Shown: in pieces, positions 8,465 to 16,929 of the stretch
How the letters are laid out: each line of letters begins with the position of its first letter
How positions within the stretch are numbered: position 1 is the first letter of the stretch
Assembly: GCA_017442735.1 (NCBI GenBank)
Contig: JAFRZE010000002.1
Coordinates: forward strand, 1-64,000
Source: Bacillota bacterium
GTDB taxonomy: Bacteria > Bacillota > Clostridia > Lachnospirales > Bianqueaceae
Reading direction: 5' to 3'
Length of the DNA: 64,000 nucleotides
Made by a program: the position numbers and the translations under genes
Notes under the pieces: model-generated
The model's database searches: none
The model's input: the letters and a program-made list of their open reading frames with translations, nothing else
Told to the model about the DNA's origin: nothing

Positions 8465-8485
8465 ATACCGGATCCGCGGTATAAT
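8457..8485 (+). promoter_or_regulatory. sufCB promoter with overlapping dyad operator
   Basis: TTGAAT at 8457-8462, 17 nt, TATAAT at 8480-8485. The inverted repeat ATACCG (8465-8470) / CGGTAT (8477-8482), six bases apart, covers the spacer and the first half of the -10, a good place for a repressor. The -35 lies inside the last codons of the upstream gene. Confidence 0.7.
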
Positions 8486-8520
8486 GAGGGGCGGCTAATT
8501 TGACCTGAAGAGGAGAACCC

Positions 8521-9255
8521 ATGTTAGAGTTAAGAAACGTATCCTACGGCGTTGCGGAGGAAGGACAGAATATCGAGATCATCCGCGACCTTTCACTCAT
8601 CATAGAAGATAAGAAGTTTGTCGTGATCACCGGTCCGAACGGCGGCGGTAAATCCACCCTGGCCCGGTTGATCGCCGGCGTGATCAAACCTACTTCCGGT
8701 CAGATCCTGCTGGATGGGGAAGATATCACCGAAAAAAGCATCACCGAACGCGCCAGACTGGGTATCGGATTTGCTTTCCAGCAGCCGGTCAAGTTTAAGG
8801 GGATCCGTGTGATCGACCTTTTACGGATCGCGGCGGGAAAACAGATCTCGGTCTCTCAGGCCTGCAATTACCTCTCTGAAGTAGGACTTTGCGCGAGAGA
8901 CTATATCGAGCGTGAAGTCAACAGCTCGCTTTCCGGCGGCGAACTCAAGCGTATCGAGATCGCGACGGTCATGGCGAGAAAGACCAAGCTGACAGTCTTC
9001 GACGAGCCTGAGGCCGGCATCGACCTTTGGAGTTTCCAGAATCTGATCCGTATCTTCGAGAAGATGCGGGAAGAGCATAAAGACAGTTCGATCGTGATCA
9101 TTTCCCATCAGGAGAGGATCCTGAATATCGCGGACGAGATCATCGTGATCGCGGACGGAAAGATCTCCCGGACCGGCTCTGTTCAGGAAGTGCTGCCTGC
9201 ACTGCTTGGTACAGAAGCGGCGGTAGACGCGTGCGCCAGACTGACAATGGAATAA
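8521..9255 (+). CDS. sufC: Fe-S cluster assembly ATPase SufC
   Basis: 244-residue cytoplasmic ABC-type ATPase, the standard SufC length. Walker A is GPNGGGKST (38-46), the signature is LSGGELKRIEIA and Walker B is LTVFDEPEAGID, the last typical of SufC. It powers the SufB scaffold that builds iron-sulfur clusters. GAAGAGGAG precedes the ATG. The SufB-type gene follows after 17 nt with no room for anything else. No sufS, sufU or sufD is in the window, which matches the two-gene SmsCB form of the system seen in archaea and some Firmicutes. Confidence 0.95.
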   Translation: MLELRNVSYGVAEEGQNIEIIRDLSLIIEDKKFVVITGPNGGGKSTLARLIAGVIKPTSGQILLDGEDITEKSITERARLGIGFAFQQPVKFKGIRVIDLLRIAAGKQISVSQACNYLSEVGLCARDYIEREVNSSLSGGELKRIEIATVMARKTKLTVFDEPEAGIDLWSFQNLIRIFEKMREEHKDSSIVIISHQERILNIADEIIVIADGKISRTGSVQEVLPALLGTEAAVDACARLTME

Positions 9256-9272
9256 GAGCGGGGGAACAGAAA

Positions 9273-10205
9273 ATGCCTAAAGTACAGTTAGATGAGATCC
9301 AGCGCCGTCTGATCCGTGAGATCGCGGACCTGCACGACATTCCCGTTGGCGCGTATAACTTCCGTGCCAATTCCAAGCTGGCGGGCCGTAATACGACCGC
9401 CAATATCGATATTACTTCGAAAGAGGACAAAAGCGGGATCGATATCCGTGTCAAACCCGGCACAAAAAACGAGTCCGTGCATATTCCTGTCGTTATCAGC
9501 GATACCGGTATCAATGAGACCGTTTACAATGATTTTTATATCGGAGAAGACGCCGACGTGCTGATCGTTGCCGGATGCGGCATCGACAACTGCGGATCTC
9601 AGAATTCCGAACACGATGGCGTGCATCGGTTCTTCCTCGAGAAAGGCGCGCATGTCCGCTATGTGGAGAAACATTACGGTTCCGGCGACGGCACCGGTCA
9701 GCGGATCCTGAATCCGGTCACAGAAGCCTATCTGGAAGAAGGCGCTTCCATGGAGATGGAGATGGAACAGATCAAAGGGGTGGACTCCACCGTGCGCTCG
9801 ACCATCGCCAAAGTGGGGAAAGACGCAAAACTGGTCGTCAAGGAACGCCTCATGACACATGGAAACCAGACAGCGATCTCCACTTATCAGATCGATCTGG
9901 ATGAAGAAGGCGCGAACGGCGATGTGGTTTCCCGTTCCGTCGCGCGTGACAATTCCTACCAGAAATTTGACGCCAAGATCACCGGCAACGCGCCTTGCCA
10001 TGGCCATACGGAATGTGATTCCATCATCATGGATAACGGCCGCATCCTGGCTGTCCCGGGCCTGGAAGCGAATGACATCGACGCGGAACTTTTCCATGAA
10101 GCGGCCATCGGCAAGATCGCCGGCGACCAGCTCATCAAGCTGATGACTCTCGGCCTTTCCGAAGCGGAAGCGGAAGAACAGATCATCAACGGTTTCCTGA
10201 GATAA
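9273..10205 (+). CDS. SufB/SufD-type Fe-S scaffold protein (minimal SmsB-like)
   Basis: 310 residues, shorter than the 460-480 of classical SufB because the N-terminal helical region is missing; this is the short form paired with SufC in minimal systems. The beta-helix core and the C-terminal segment with PCHGHTECDSIIMDNG and DAELFHEAAIGKI (conserved Cys, His and Glu near the cluster site) are present. GCGGGGGAACAG precedes ATG 9273; an upstream in-frame ATG at 9231 lies inside sufC. It would form a SufB2C2 complex in the cytoplasm. The sulfur donor must be encoded elsewhere. A strong terminator ends the pair. Confidence 0.93.
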   Translation: MPKVQLDEIQRRLIREIADLHDIPVGAYNFRANSKLAGRNTTANIDITSKEDKSGIDIRVKPGTKNESVHIPVVISDTGINETVYNDFYIGEDADVLIVAGCGIDNCGSQNSEHDGVHRFFLEKGAHVRYVEKHYGSGDGTGQRILNPVTEAYLEEGASMEMEMEQIKGVDSTVRSTIAKVGKDAKLVVKERLMTHGNQTAISTYQIDLDEEGANGDVVSRSVARDNSYQKFDAKITGNAPCHGHTECDSIIMDNGRILAVPGLEANDIDAELFHEAAIGKIAGDQLIKLMTLGLSEAEAEEQIINGFLR

Positions 10206-10236
10206 AGCAATTTTGAAATTTGAAGCAGGGTAAACC

Positions 10237-10286
10237 AAAAGGAGATATTCATTCCCATATAGAGAAGAATATCTCCTTTTTTGTTG
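10237..10286 (+). terminator. Rho-independent terminator after sufCB (works on both strands)
   Basis: A 14-bp perfect stem, AAAAGGAGATATTC (10237-10250) with GAATATCTCCTTTT (10267-10280), and a T-run after it. The A-run on its left gives a short T-run on the minus strand, where the beta-propeller gene ends. Confidence 0.93.
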
Positions 10287-10307
10287 GATCAGTTGGGTGA
10301 ATACATA

Positions 10308-11840
10308 CTATAGCTCGATCCTTATGCCGTCAAACACGGCATAGCCTTTGGAATCGGGCGCGATCTCGACCGGAGCGGTGAATCCGGCGCGCCGGAAAGT
10401 CACCGAAACCTCCATGCGGCCGCTGTGCGCGCCGGTCATGGTGAGATCCGCTTCGTAGTGGATCGGCGAGGAGGAGGTAAGCCCGGGATTATTGGCGGAT
10501 TCAAAGCCATTCAGGAAAGATTCACCGTCGTCGGAGAAGTTTTCATAAAGTGTGGTAAAAACAGGTCCCGCGGTATCCGCCGCCGGCTGAGCTGTCGTCG
10601 TAGCGGCGCCGCTGAAACGCCCGGCGATACGGACAGGAAGGGAAGGCTGCGGCGCCTTACTCAGGATCCCCGGCAGGGCATAGGGGATCTCGGCGGGCAC
10701 TTTCGCGATCTCAGGTGTGGGACCAGGTACATAGTCCACAAGACAGGCGATCATCACACGACGTTCATTCGTCCCGCGCAGGATCTCGTTCCACATGAGG
10801 GTTTTGCCGTTTGGGTGCCAGCTTAGCGGAGAACAGAAGACATAGCGGTCTTCGGGATCGGAAAGATTGACGCCAAGATAGTCCAGTTCTGTCTTTGAAC
10901 GTGAAAGATCGACCAGAGCCGGACCAATATTACAGCCGGTACGGAAAGAGCGCACATCCGCGACAGCGTGAAGATAGGCCGTCATCGCGAGGCAGCCCTT
11001 GATCATCTGGTTCCCGCGACGGGGAAGCAGACCCAGGATGGCCAGATTCGAAGCCGGTGAAAAGCGGGAGGACATCACGCTGCCCAGTCGCTCGTCCGGA
11101 GAGATCATGCAGGTCTCATCATAGCCGGGAGAGAGAGTCAGCTCCTGTACATCTTCGGTGTCCAGCGCCTGATACATGGAATTGCCGGGACCGCGCCCGG
11201 TGCCGACATACGAAAGGCCCAGACCGCCGCGTACGAACTGCTTGACTTCCCCGCCGCGGACCTGCGGAGGGATCACGTATCCTTCGTGGTCGGGATCGCT
11301 GCGATAAGCCATGGACCCGCTGACATTGCGGATGTTGTCCAGTTGGTAGCAGTCCTCTTCACGGCGAAGGTCCGCGATATAAACAGCTCCGGTCGCGCCA
11401 AGCGCGGACCAGGCGATGCTTTTTCCATCCGGGGAAACGACATTCTCTGACCAGACCATCCAAAGGCCGGGCGTGTTTACCAGCTCATCGGGATAGTGGA
11501 TAGGGATCAGCTTAGAGGAGGACGCATGGTCACAGTCCGGTTCGCACTCCAAAATCCAGTCGCCGATATACGCTCGTTTGTTGTCGGTAAAGGGCATATA
11601 GCGGAATCCATTGGAGCGGTAGATCGGCGTGATGTCGCCGTAGAAGATCTCATGCACATCGGAACCGTCATCGTTTAGGGTGATGATATGCGCGTAGCCC
11701 TTCGGATCCGTGGGAAGGACATACTGCACCGCAACTCGCCCGCTGGGCGTATAAGTGGCAAAACCCGGATTAACACCTTTCGGCAGCGGAACTTCCCGGA
11801 TTTGAATCAGGCCGAATTCTTCTGACTGGATCTGTCTCAT
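10308..11840 (-). CDS. Predicted PD40/TolB-like beta-propeller protein, function unknown
   Basis: 510 residues, no signal peptide, so cytoplasmic. Repeated segments of the PD40 type, with strands ending in short x-DG-K/S turns (NVVSPDGKSIAWSALG, LSWHPNGKTLMWNE), suggest a propeller of about six blades followed by a beta-rich C-terminal domain of about 100 residues. I do not recognise the family. The start at 11840 has AAGGAGG 7 nt upstream; the frame extends further 5' without a ribosome site. It is divergent from the tetR-type gene, whose promoter and possible operators lie between them, so it could be a target of that regulator. Proteins of this shape in sugar loci are sometimes oligosaccharide lyases or phosphorylase-like enzymes, but nothing here shows that. 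Confidence 0.7.
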   Translation of the reverse strand: MRQIQSEEFGLIQIREVPLPKGVNPGFATYTPSGRVAVQYVLPTDPKGYAHIITLNDDGSDVHEIFYGDITPIYRSNGFRYMPFTDNKRAYIGDWILECEPDCDHASSSKLIPIHYPDELVNTPGLWMVWSENVVSPDGKSIAWSALGATGAVYIADLRREEDCYQLDNIRNVSGSMAYRSDPDHEGYVIPPQVRGGEVKQFVRGGLGLSYVGTGRGPGNSMYQALDTEDVQELTLSPGYDETCMISPDERLGSVMSSRFSPASNLAILGLLPRRGNQMIKGCLAMTAYLHAVADVRSFRTGCNIGPALVDLSRSKTELDYLGVNLSDPEDRYVFCSPLSWHPNGKTLMWNEILRGTNERRVMIACLVDYVPGPTPEIAKVPAEIPYALPGILSKAPQPSLPVRIAGRFSGAATTTAQPAADTAGPVFTTLYENFSDDGESFLNGFESANNPGLTSSSPIHYEADLTMTGAHSGRMEVSVTFRRAGFTAPVEIAPDSKGYAVFDGIRIEL

Positions 11841-11858
11841 AAAGCGCCTCCTTAACAA

Positions 11859-11887
11859 TTGACTTTTTCTGATAATTAGTATACAAT
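11859..11887 (+). promoter_or_regulatory. Promoter of the tetR-araC pair
   Basis: TTGACT at 11859-11864, 17 nt, TACAAT at 11882-11887. Transcription would begin near 11894, just before the inverted repeats. Confidence 0.75.
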
Positions 11888-11900
11888 AGCGGAAGATAAG

Positions 11901-11951
11901 AAACAACTGTTGATTATTTCTCCTCGACAGTTTGAGCCAAAATTGTTGTTT
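11901..11951 (+). promoter_or_regulatory. Nested inverted repeats in the tetR leader (possible operator)
   Basis: AAACAAC (11901-11907) mirrors GTTGTTT (11945-11951), and AACTGT (11905-11910) mirrors ACAGTT (11927-11932). They lie directly after the -10 box of the regulator gene, a common place for autoregulation, but could also fold as RNA before the start codon. Confidence 0.5.
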
Positions 11952-11976
11952 TTCCGGAGGTCAGACCCCGAAACAA

Positions 11977-12480
11977 ATGGATAAACGAATCGAAAAGACA
12001 AAAGAAAAGCTCCGCCAGGCTCTCGGCGAGCTGGTGCGCACAGAGAGCATCGACCGGATCAGTGTTTCAGCCCTGTGTGAAAGGGCAGGCATCAACCGGA
12101 CGACTTTCTATAAGTATTACAGTGTCCCCGCCGATATCCAGCAGGAGATCATCGATGAAAACATCGCGGATATCCTGCAGCTGATGTGGCAGGAAGAAAA
12201 CGCGTGGGATATCCGAGACCTGATCCTTCAAACGCTGAAAATGGTTAAGAAGAACAGGAAGCTTCTGGAAGGCGGAAGTCATGAACTGACCATGCGCATG
12301 ACACAGCAACTGGTCAAAAATCTGCGGATGCCTGAAGTCTATCAGGAAAACGAACTTTATTTCATCGCGGGCGGGACAGCGGCAGTGATCGATCAGTGGA
12401 TCAAACATGATTTTGATACCCGTACGGCGGAAGACGTGGCAGATGAAATAGCTCTTTACATCAAGGCGGTGATCGCATGA
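11977..12480 (+). CDS. TetR family transcriptional regulator
   Basis: 167-residue regulator. The N-terminal TetR DNA-binding domain runs from TKEKLRQALGELV through ISVSALCERAGINRTTFYKYYS, the HTH with the typical TTFYxYY recognition end. The C-terminal ligand domain is short and matches the C-terminal TetR type (DUF6/TetR_C_33-like helices), including a GGTAAVIDQWI segment. A TTG at 11932 would extend the frame but has no ribosome site; ATG 11977 is preceded by GGAGG at a long 16-nt distance. The araC-type gene starts within its stop codon (ATGA), so both are co-expressed. Confidence 0.85.
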   Translation: MDKRIEKTKEKLRQALGELVRTESIDRISVSALCERAGINRTTFYKYYSVPADIQQEIIDENIADILQLMWQEENAWDIRDLILQTLKMVKKNRKLLEGGSHELTMRMTQQLVKNLRMPEVYQENELYFIAGGTAAVIDQWIKHDFDTRTAEDVADEIALYIKAVIA

Positions 12481-13403
12481 AAGAAAGAGAAATCGAGATC
12501 GTCCGTTATCCACAGATGAGTGGCTTGTCGATCTTTCTGGATACGGTCTCTTACCGTACACCGCACGTCCATGAAGAATTTGAACTGTTATGGATCCTGG
12601 ACGGCCGGATGGACATCGGCGGCTTCCGCCCGCAGATCCGGGTTCGCCGGGGAGATATCCTGCTTTTTGATCCCGGTCGGATCCATGAATTCGCTTCAGA
12701 GAAAAACTGTACGTTTTTGTGTTATCAGATCTCCCGGGACCTTCTGCGCAGCTATCCCGGCATCGACGCGATCCGCTTCGATGATCCGCGGATCGAAGAA
12801 AACCAGAAAGTCAAATCACTCCTGACAGAAGCGGCCAGGAGTTACCTTTCACAGGAGAAGGGATATGAGTTGACATGTCCGGGACTTATGGCACAGGTCT
12901 TCGGTGAACTCATCCGCATGGGAGCGGCCCGGGAAGCGACCCAGGAAGAACTTGCCGAGCGGCAGACAAGATCGCAGCGGATCGAAAAGATCATCCGCTA
13001 TGTAGACCGAAGCTACATGCATAAGATCCGGCTGACAGATCTGGCGGAAGAAGAAGGTTTGTCCATGGGCTATCTCAGCCACTTTGTCAAAGAAGAGCTG
13101 GGCCTGAGCTTTCAGGAATATGTACAGACGGTACGGTTCAATGCTGCCCGGAAAATGATCGAGACCGACCCGGACCTGAAAATGCTGGATGTCTGTTACC
13201 TGACGGGATTCTCCGATTACCGCTATTTCAGCCGTATCTTTCAGCAACGGCTGGGGATGACGCCGGAAGAATACAGCAAGGCGCCGAAGCGGCCGGTGGA
13301 AGAGGAGACGAGGATCCATCGGAGCGTCCATTCTCTGGAGCAGTTCTACAGCCGCGGGCGATCCCTGGAGCTTTTGGAGAAGTATCTTTCCACATCCAAT
13401 TAG
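12477..13403 (+). CDS. AraC family transcriptional regulator
   Basis: 308 residues. An N-terminal cupin sensor (HVHEEFELLWILDG, RRGDILLFDPGRIHEF) is followed by two HTH motifs (IRLTDLAEEEGLSMGYLSHFVKEELG, LDVCYLTGFSDYRYFSRIFQQRLG) and a roughly 40-residue basic tail. It overlaps the TetR gene by 4 nt and likely relies on translational coupling. It lies upstream of the DUF4867-isomerase-transaldolase genes, so it is the probable activator of that sugar operon. A DnaA-box-like TTATCCACA at 12507 is inside this gene and I take it as chance. Confidence 0.9.
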   Translation: MKEREIEIVRYPQMSGLSIFLDTVSYRTPHVHEEFELLWILDGRMDIGGFRPQIRVRRGDILLFDPGRIHEFASEKNCTFLCYQISRDLLRSYPGIDAIRFDDPRIEENQKVKSLLTEAARSYLSQEKGYELTCPGLMAQVFGELIRMGAAREATQEELAERQTRSQRIEKIIRYVDRSYMHKIRLTDLAEEEGLSMGYLSHFVKEELGLSFQEYVQTVRFNAARKMIETDPDLKMLDVCYLTGFSDYRYFSRIFQQRLGMTPEEYSKAPKRPVEEETRIHRSVHSLEQFYSRGRSLELLEKYLSTSN

Positions 13404-13456
13404 TCTAATAAGGCGATCCAATCCGTCATAGACAGGAAGCTCTTATAAGGCTATAC

Positions 13457-13486
13457 TGGAAAAGGTTCTACGTAAACTCGTATTAT
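13457..13486 (+). promoter_or_regulatory. Possible promoter of the DUF4867-isomerase operon
   Basis: TGGAAA (13457-13462), 18 nt, TATTAT (13481-13486). Both boxes are imperfect, which would suit dependence on the AraC-type activator encoded upstream. Confidence 0.4.
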
Positions 13487-13514
13487 ATGCAATCTTTAAA
13501 GGAGGACTGCACTT

Positions 13515-14150
13515 ATGCATATCTATCAAGTGACCGATCCCGAATTTGCCTCCTACGGGCAGATCGCGGAAGGATTCCCGGTGGATGAACTGGTGGAAGC
13601 ACTGAAAAAGACCTACCAGCCAGCGACGGGCACAGGCTATGTGCCTTCGGAACCGATCCTGGAAGAGCTGAAAGTGAAAGACCTGGTACAGGATCATCTG
13701 TATGGCGGATTGCCGGTACAGATCGGCTGGTGCAACGGATTCAACACCAAACTGAACTGCCTCGAATACCACCGAGACAGCGAATACAACCTGGGCACAG
13801 AGGATTTCATTCTGCTTCTCGCGAAAGAAGGAGAGATCGAGAACGGTAAGCTGGATACCGCCAAGGTCAAGGCTTTCCGGGTTCCGGCCGGTGTGTTGGT
13901 GGAAGTATTTGCCACGACGCTGCACTACGCTCCCTGTCATACGGATCCGGCAAAAGGATTCCGTGTCATGGTAGCCCTTCCGAAAGGAACCAATACGGAA
14001 AAGCCGGAAGGCGAGCCGGTCATGAAAGAAGATGTGCGTTTCTGGGCCCGTAACAAATGGCTCCTCGCGCACGCGGAATCGAAAGAAGCCGCCAGCGGCG
14101 CCTATGTAGGTCTTATCGGTGAGAACATCGACATAGCCGATGATCTGTAA
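13515..14150 (+). CDS. DUF4867 family cupin-like protein
   Basis: 211 residues. I recognise the DUF4867 pattern: IGWCNGFNTKLNCLEYHRDSE near residue 76 with a His and two Glu that look like metal ligands, a VPAGVLVEVFATTLHYAPC segment near 118, and FRVMVALPKGTN after it, all consistent with a cupin-type barrel. Members occur next to sugar isomerases, and a sugar-epimerase, mutarotase-like or isomerase role is plausible but unproven. AAAGGAGG precedes ATG 13515. First gene of a four-gene run on the plus strand with the isomerase 42 nt downstream. Confidence 0.8.
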   Translation: MHIYQVTDPEFASYGQIAEGFPVDELVEALKKTYQPATGTGYVPSEPILEELKVKDLVQDHLYGGLPVQIGWCNGFNTKLNCLEYHRDSEYNLGTEDFILLLAKEGEIENGKLDTAKVKAFRVPAGVLVEVFATTLHYAPCHTDPAKGFRVMVALPKGTNTEKPEGEPVMKEDVRFWARNKWLLAHAESKEAASGAYVGLIGENIDIADDL

Positions 14151-14192
14151 AAGGATATCTTAATGAATCAAATATATAACGGAGGAAATTCT

Positions 14193-15671
14193 ATGATGAC
14201 CAATATTCCTGTAGTGAAGCTCGGCATTATTGCCGTCTCCCGTGACTGCTTCCCCATGGCGCTGGCGATCCGCCGCCGCGAAGCCATCAAAGCCGCTTAT
14301 CCCGGTGAACTGTATGAGTGCCCGGTAACGGTCGAGAATGAGCTGGATATGCTGAAGGCGGTAGCGGATGTGAAAGCTGCCGGCGTGAACGCGCTTGTGG
14401 TATTCCTGGGCAACTTCGGCCCGGAAACACCGGAAACCCTGATCGCGAAAGAATTCGACGGCCCCTGCATGTTTGTCGCCGCGGCGGAAGGTGACGGCGA
14501 TCTGATCAATGGTCGCGGCGATGCATACTGCGGTATGCTGAACTGCTCCTACAACCTGGGCATGCGTCACCTGAAAGGTTACATCCCCGCCTATCCGGTC
14601 GGCCTGGCAGACGACATCGCGAAGATGATCGCGGACTTCGTACCCGTTGCCCGTGCGGTCATCGGCGTGAAGAACCTGAAGATCATTACCTTCGGACCTC
14701 GTCCGCAGGACTTCTTCGCCTGCAACGCCCCCATCAAGGGACTGTATGAGCTTGGCGTGGAGATCGAAGAAAACTCCGAACTTGACCTTCTGGTCAGCTA
14801 CAAAGAGCATGCCGGCGATCCCAGGATCAAAGACGTCTGCGAAGACATGGCCAAGGAAATGGGCGAAGGCCGTTACTATCCGGAACTGCTGGAAAGAATG
14901 GCACAGTTCGAACTGACGCTGCTCGACTGGGCAGAGAATCATAAAGGCGCGAGAAAGTATGTCGCGTTTGCCGACAAATGCTGGCCGGCATTTCCGCAGC
15001 AGTTTGGATTTGAACCGTGCTATGTGAATTCCCGTCTGGCAAGCCGCGGTATCCCGGTATCCTGTGAAGTGGATATTTATGGCGCGCTTTCCGAGTATAT
15101 CGGCGCCTGCATCTCCGAAGACGCGATCACGCTGCTGGATATCAACAACTCCGTTCCCAAACAGATGTGGGAAGAGAATATCAAGGGCAAGTTCGACTAT
15201 AGCCTGACCGATACCTTTATGGGCTTCCACTGCGGCAACACCCCGTCCTGCAAGATGTGCGCGGATCGCGCGGTCAAGTATCAGCTGATCCAGCACCGTC
15301 TGCTGGAGCCGGAAGGATCCGATCCCGACTTCACCCGCGGTACGCTGGAAGGCGACATTGCTCCTTCCGATATCACTTTCTACCGCCTGCAGTGTGACAG
15401 CGAAGGCAATCTCAGAAGCTATATCGCGCAGGGCGAAGTCCTGCCGGTCGCGACGACTTCCTTCGGCGGCATTGGTGTCTTCGCAATCCATGAAATGGGT
15501 CGTTTCTACCGTCACGTGCTGATCGAAAAACGCTATCCGCATCACGGCGCGGTCGCCTTCGGCCACTATGGCAAAGCCTTCTATGAAGTCTTCCGCTTCC
15601 TGGGCGTCAAGGACATCGCCTACAATCAGCCGAAGAGCCTACCTTATCCTACAGAGAATCCTTTCGTTTAA
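14193..15671 (+). CDS. L-fucose/L-arabinose isomerase family protein
   Basis: 492 residues, cytoplasmic. The N-terminal half has the isomerase-type start (KLGIIAVSRDCFPMALAIRRREA) and the C-terminal half has GFHCGNTPSC and HHGAVAFGHYGKAFYEV, which contain His, Cys and Glu residues of the metal and substrate site. It probably interconverts an aldose and a ketose; with DUF4867 and transaldolase, and a fucosidase elsewhere in the window, fucose or a related deoxy or pentose sugar is reasonable, but the exact sugar cannot be read. Start 14193 (ATGATG) has ACGGAGGAAAT before it; an in-frame ATG at 14163 lacks a site. Confidence 0.85.
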   Translation: MMTNIPVVKLGIIAVSRDCFPMALAIRRREAIKAAYPGELYECPVTVENELDMLKAVADVKAAGVNALVVFLGNFGPETPETLIAKEFDGPCMFVAAAEGDGDLINGRGDAYCGMLNCSYNLGMRHLKGYIPAYPVGLADDIAKMIADFVPVARAVIGVKNLKIITFGPRPQDFFACNAPIKGLYELGVEIEENSELDLLVSYKEHAGDPRIKDVCEDMAKEMGEGRYYPELLERMAQFELTLLDWAENHKGARKYVAFADKCWPAFPQQFGFEPCYVNSRLASRGIPVSCEVDIYGALSEYIGACISEDAITLLDINNSVPKQMWEENIKGKFDYSLTDTFMGFHCGNTPSCKMCADRAVKYQLIQHRLLEPEGSDPDFTRGTLEGDIAPSDITFYRLQCDSEGNLRSYIAQGEVLPVATTSFGGIGVFAIHEMGRFYRHVLIEKRYPHHGAVAFGHYGKAFYEVFRFLGVKDIAYNQPKSLPYPTENPFV

Positions 15672-15703
15672 TCATCAACTTGAGGAAGTGAGGTAAAAGT
15701 ACC

Positions 15704-16363
15704 ATGAAATTCTTTATCGATACCGCAAACGTGGATGAGATCCGCAAAGCCAATGATATGGGCATCATCGCCGGTGTGACGACCAACCCCAGCCTGATCG
15801 CGAAAGAAGGCAGAGACTACGCCGAAACGCTGGCAGAGATCGCTTCCATCGTCGACGGCCCCATTTCCGGTGAGGTCAAGGCGACCACCACCGACGCCGA
15901 GACGATGGTCGAGGAAGGACGCGCCATCTACGCGCTCGACCCCAAACATATGGTGGTCAAGATCCCGATGACGATGGAAGGCCTGAAAGCGATCAAGCAG
16001 CTGTCCCGCGAAGGCATCCCCACGAACTGCACGCTGATCTTCAGCGCGAATCAGGCACTGCTGGCGGCCCGTGCCGGCGCTACCTATGTTTCTCCTTTCC
16101 TGGGAAGACTGGATGACATTTCTTCCCCGGGATTTGAACTGATCGAGGACATTTCCGATATCTTTGCTCAGTATGACGATATCGACTGCCAGATCATCGC
16201 GGCCTCCGTGAGAAACGGTGTTCATGTTACCGAGTGCGCGCTGGCTGGCGCGGATATCGCGACCGTTCCCTATAAAGTGCTGGAACAGATGACGAAACAT
16301 CCGCTGACCGATCAGGGCATCGAAAAATTCAAAGCCGATTATATGGCGGTATTCGGAGAGTAA
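15704..16363 (+). CDS. FSA-type transaldolase / fructose-6-phosphate aldolase
   Basis: 219 residues, the length of the small transaldolase family (TalC/MipB/FSA). The start [20 protein letters not shown] (26-31) and the Schiff-base Lys86 in VVKIPMT are diagnostic; ISPFLGR appears here as [10 protein letters not shown]. It moves a dihydroxyacetone unit between sugar phosphates or cleaves fructose 6-phosphate. Separated from the isomerase gene by 32 nt and from the next gene by 3 nt, so it is within the operon and would feed the isomerase product into central carbon flow. Annotated transaldolases of this size differ in activity, and sequence does not settle which applies. Confidence 0.94.
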   Translation: MKFFIDTANVDEIRKANDMGIIAGVTTNPSLIAKEGRDYAETLAEIASIVDGPISGEVKATTTDAETMVEEGRAIYALDPKHMVVKIPMTMEGLKAIKQLSREGIPTNCTLIFSANQALLAARAGATYVSPFLGRLDDISSPGFELIEDISDIFAQYDDIDCQIIAASVRNGVHVTECALAGADIATVPYKVLEQMTKHPLTDQGIEKFKADYMAVFGE

Positions 16364-16366
16364 AAG

Positions 16367-16765
16367 ATGAATAGCGAAAAGAAAAACATTCAGCCCGGCG
16401 ATCTGGTCTTCTTTGTCCGCGCCGTAGGCGGCAAGGTCTTTGACGGTACCGTCCTCGCGGTTCATCCGGACGGCACCTACAAGATCCATGATGCTTCGAT
16501 CGGCGGCACGTATGAGCATATCCCCGGCGAACATGTCTTTACCGACAGAAATGACGCAGAAGCCAGAAACGAAGCGGACTTCCATTCAGAAGTGGAAGCC
16601 TATCTTTCCATGATCCATGATGAGAAAGATCTGCTTCAGTTCATGTTCAACTTCAATGTCGCGCTGACGGAAGGCCATACCAACTGGGCAGCCCGCAAGG
16701 CGGCCAAGATGAAAGCCAAAGAGATCCTGGATGTGGATCTGGTCGATGTGATCGACGGAAAATAA
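16367..16765 (+). CDS. Hypothetical protein with possible small beta-barrel N-terminus
   Basis: 132 residues, not recognised. Residues about 8-45 (PGDLVFFVRAVGGKVFDGTVLAVHPDGTYKI) have the strand-turn spacing of Tudor/SH3-like barrels; the rest is acidic and helical. No signal peptide or membrane helix. It begins 3 nt after the transaldolase stop, which points to translational coupling and a function tied to that operon. Confidence 0.7.
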   Translation: MNSEKKNIQPGDLVFFVRAVGGKVFDGTVLAVHPDGTYKIHDASIGGTYEHIPGEHVFTDRNDAEARNEADFHSEVEAYLSMIHDEKDLLQFMFNFNVALTEGHTNWAARKAAKMKAKEILDVDLVDVIDGK

Positions 16766-16796
16766 AGCAAAGCAGGGTATGACTTTGAACGTATAA

Positions 16797-16846
16797 AAAA
16801 CCGGCTGGATCGTAATAATTTTCTTTTACGATTCAGCCGATTTTTG
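16797..16846 (+). terminator. Rho-independent terminator closing the sugar operon
   Basis: CGGCTG-ATCGTAA (16802-16815) pairs with TTACGAT-CAGCCG (16826-16839) with one mismatch, followed by ATTTTTG. It separates the sugar operon from the regulator of the secretion locus. Confidence 0.92.
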
Positions 16847-16929
16847 TTGGACATTTGTTGGACGCGCAGTGGTAAAATTAGACAGATAGTCCTATTGTAT
16901 AACGTGGACTGAGTTTGGAGGGATTTATC

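Noticed and set aside
12507-12515. TTATCCACA, a perfect DnaA box
   Set aside because: A single copy inside the araC-type coding region with no AT-rich stretch or dnaA/dnaN nearby; chance is enough. I see no replication origin in this window.
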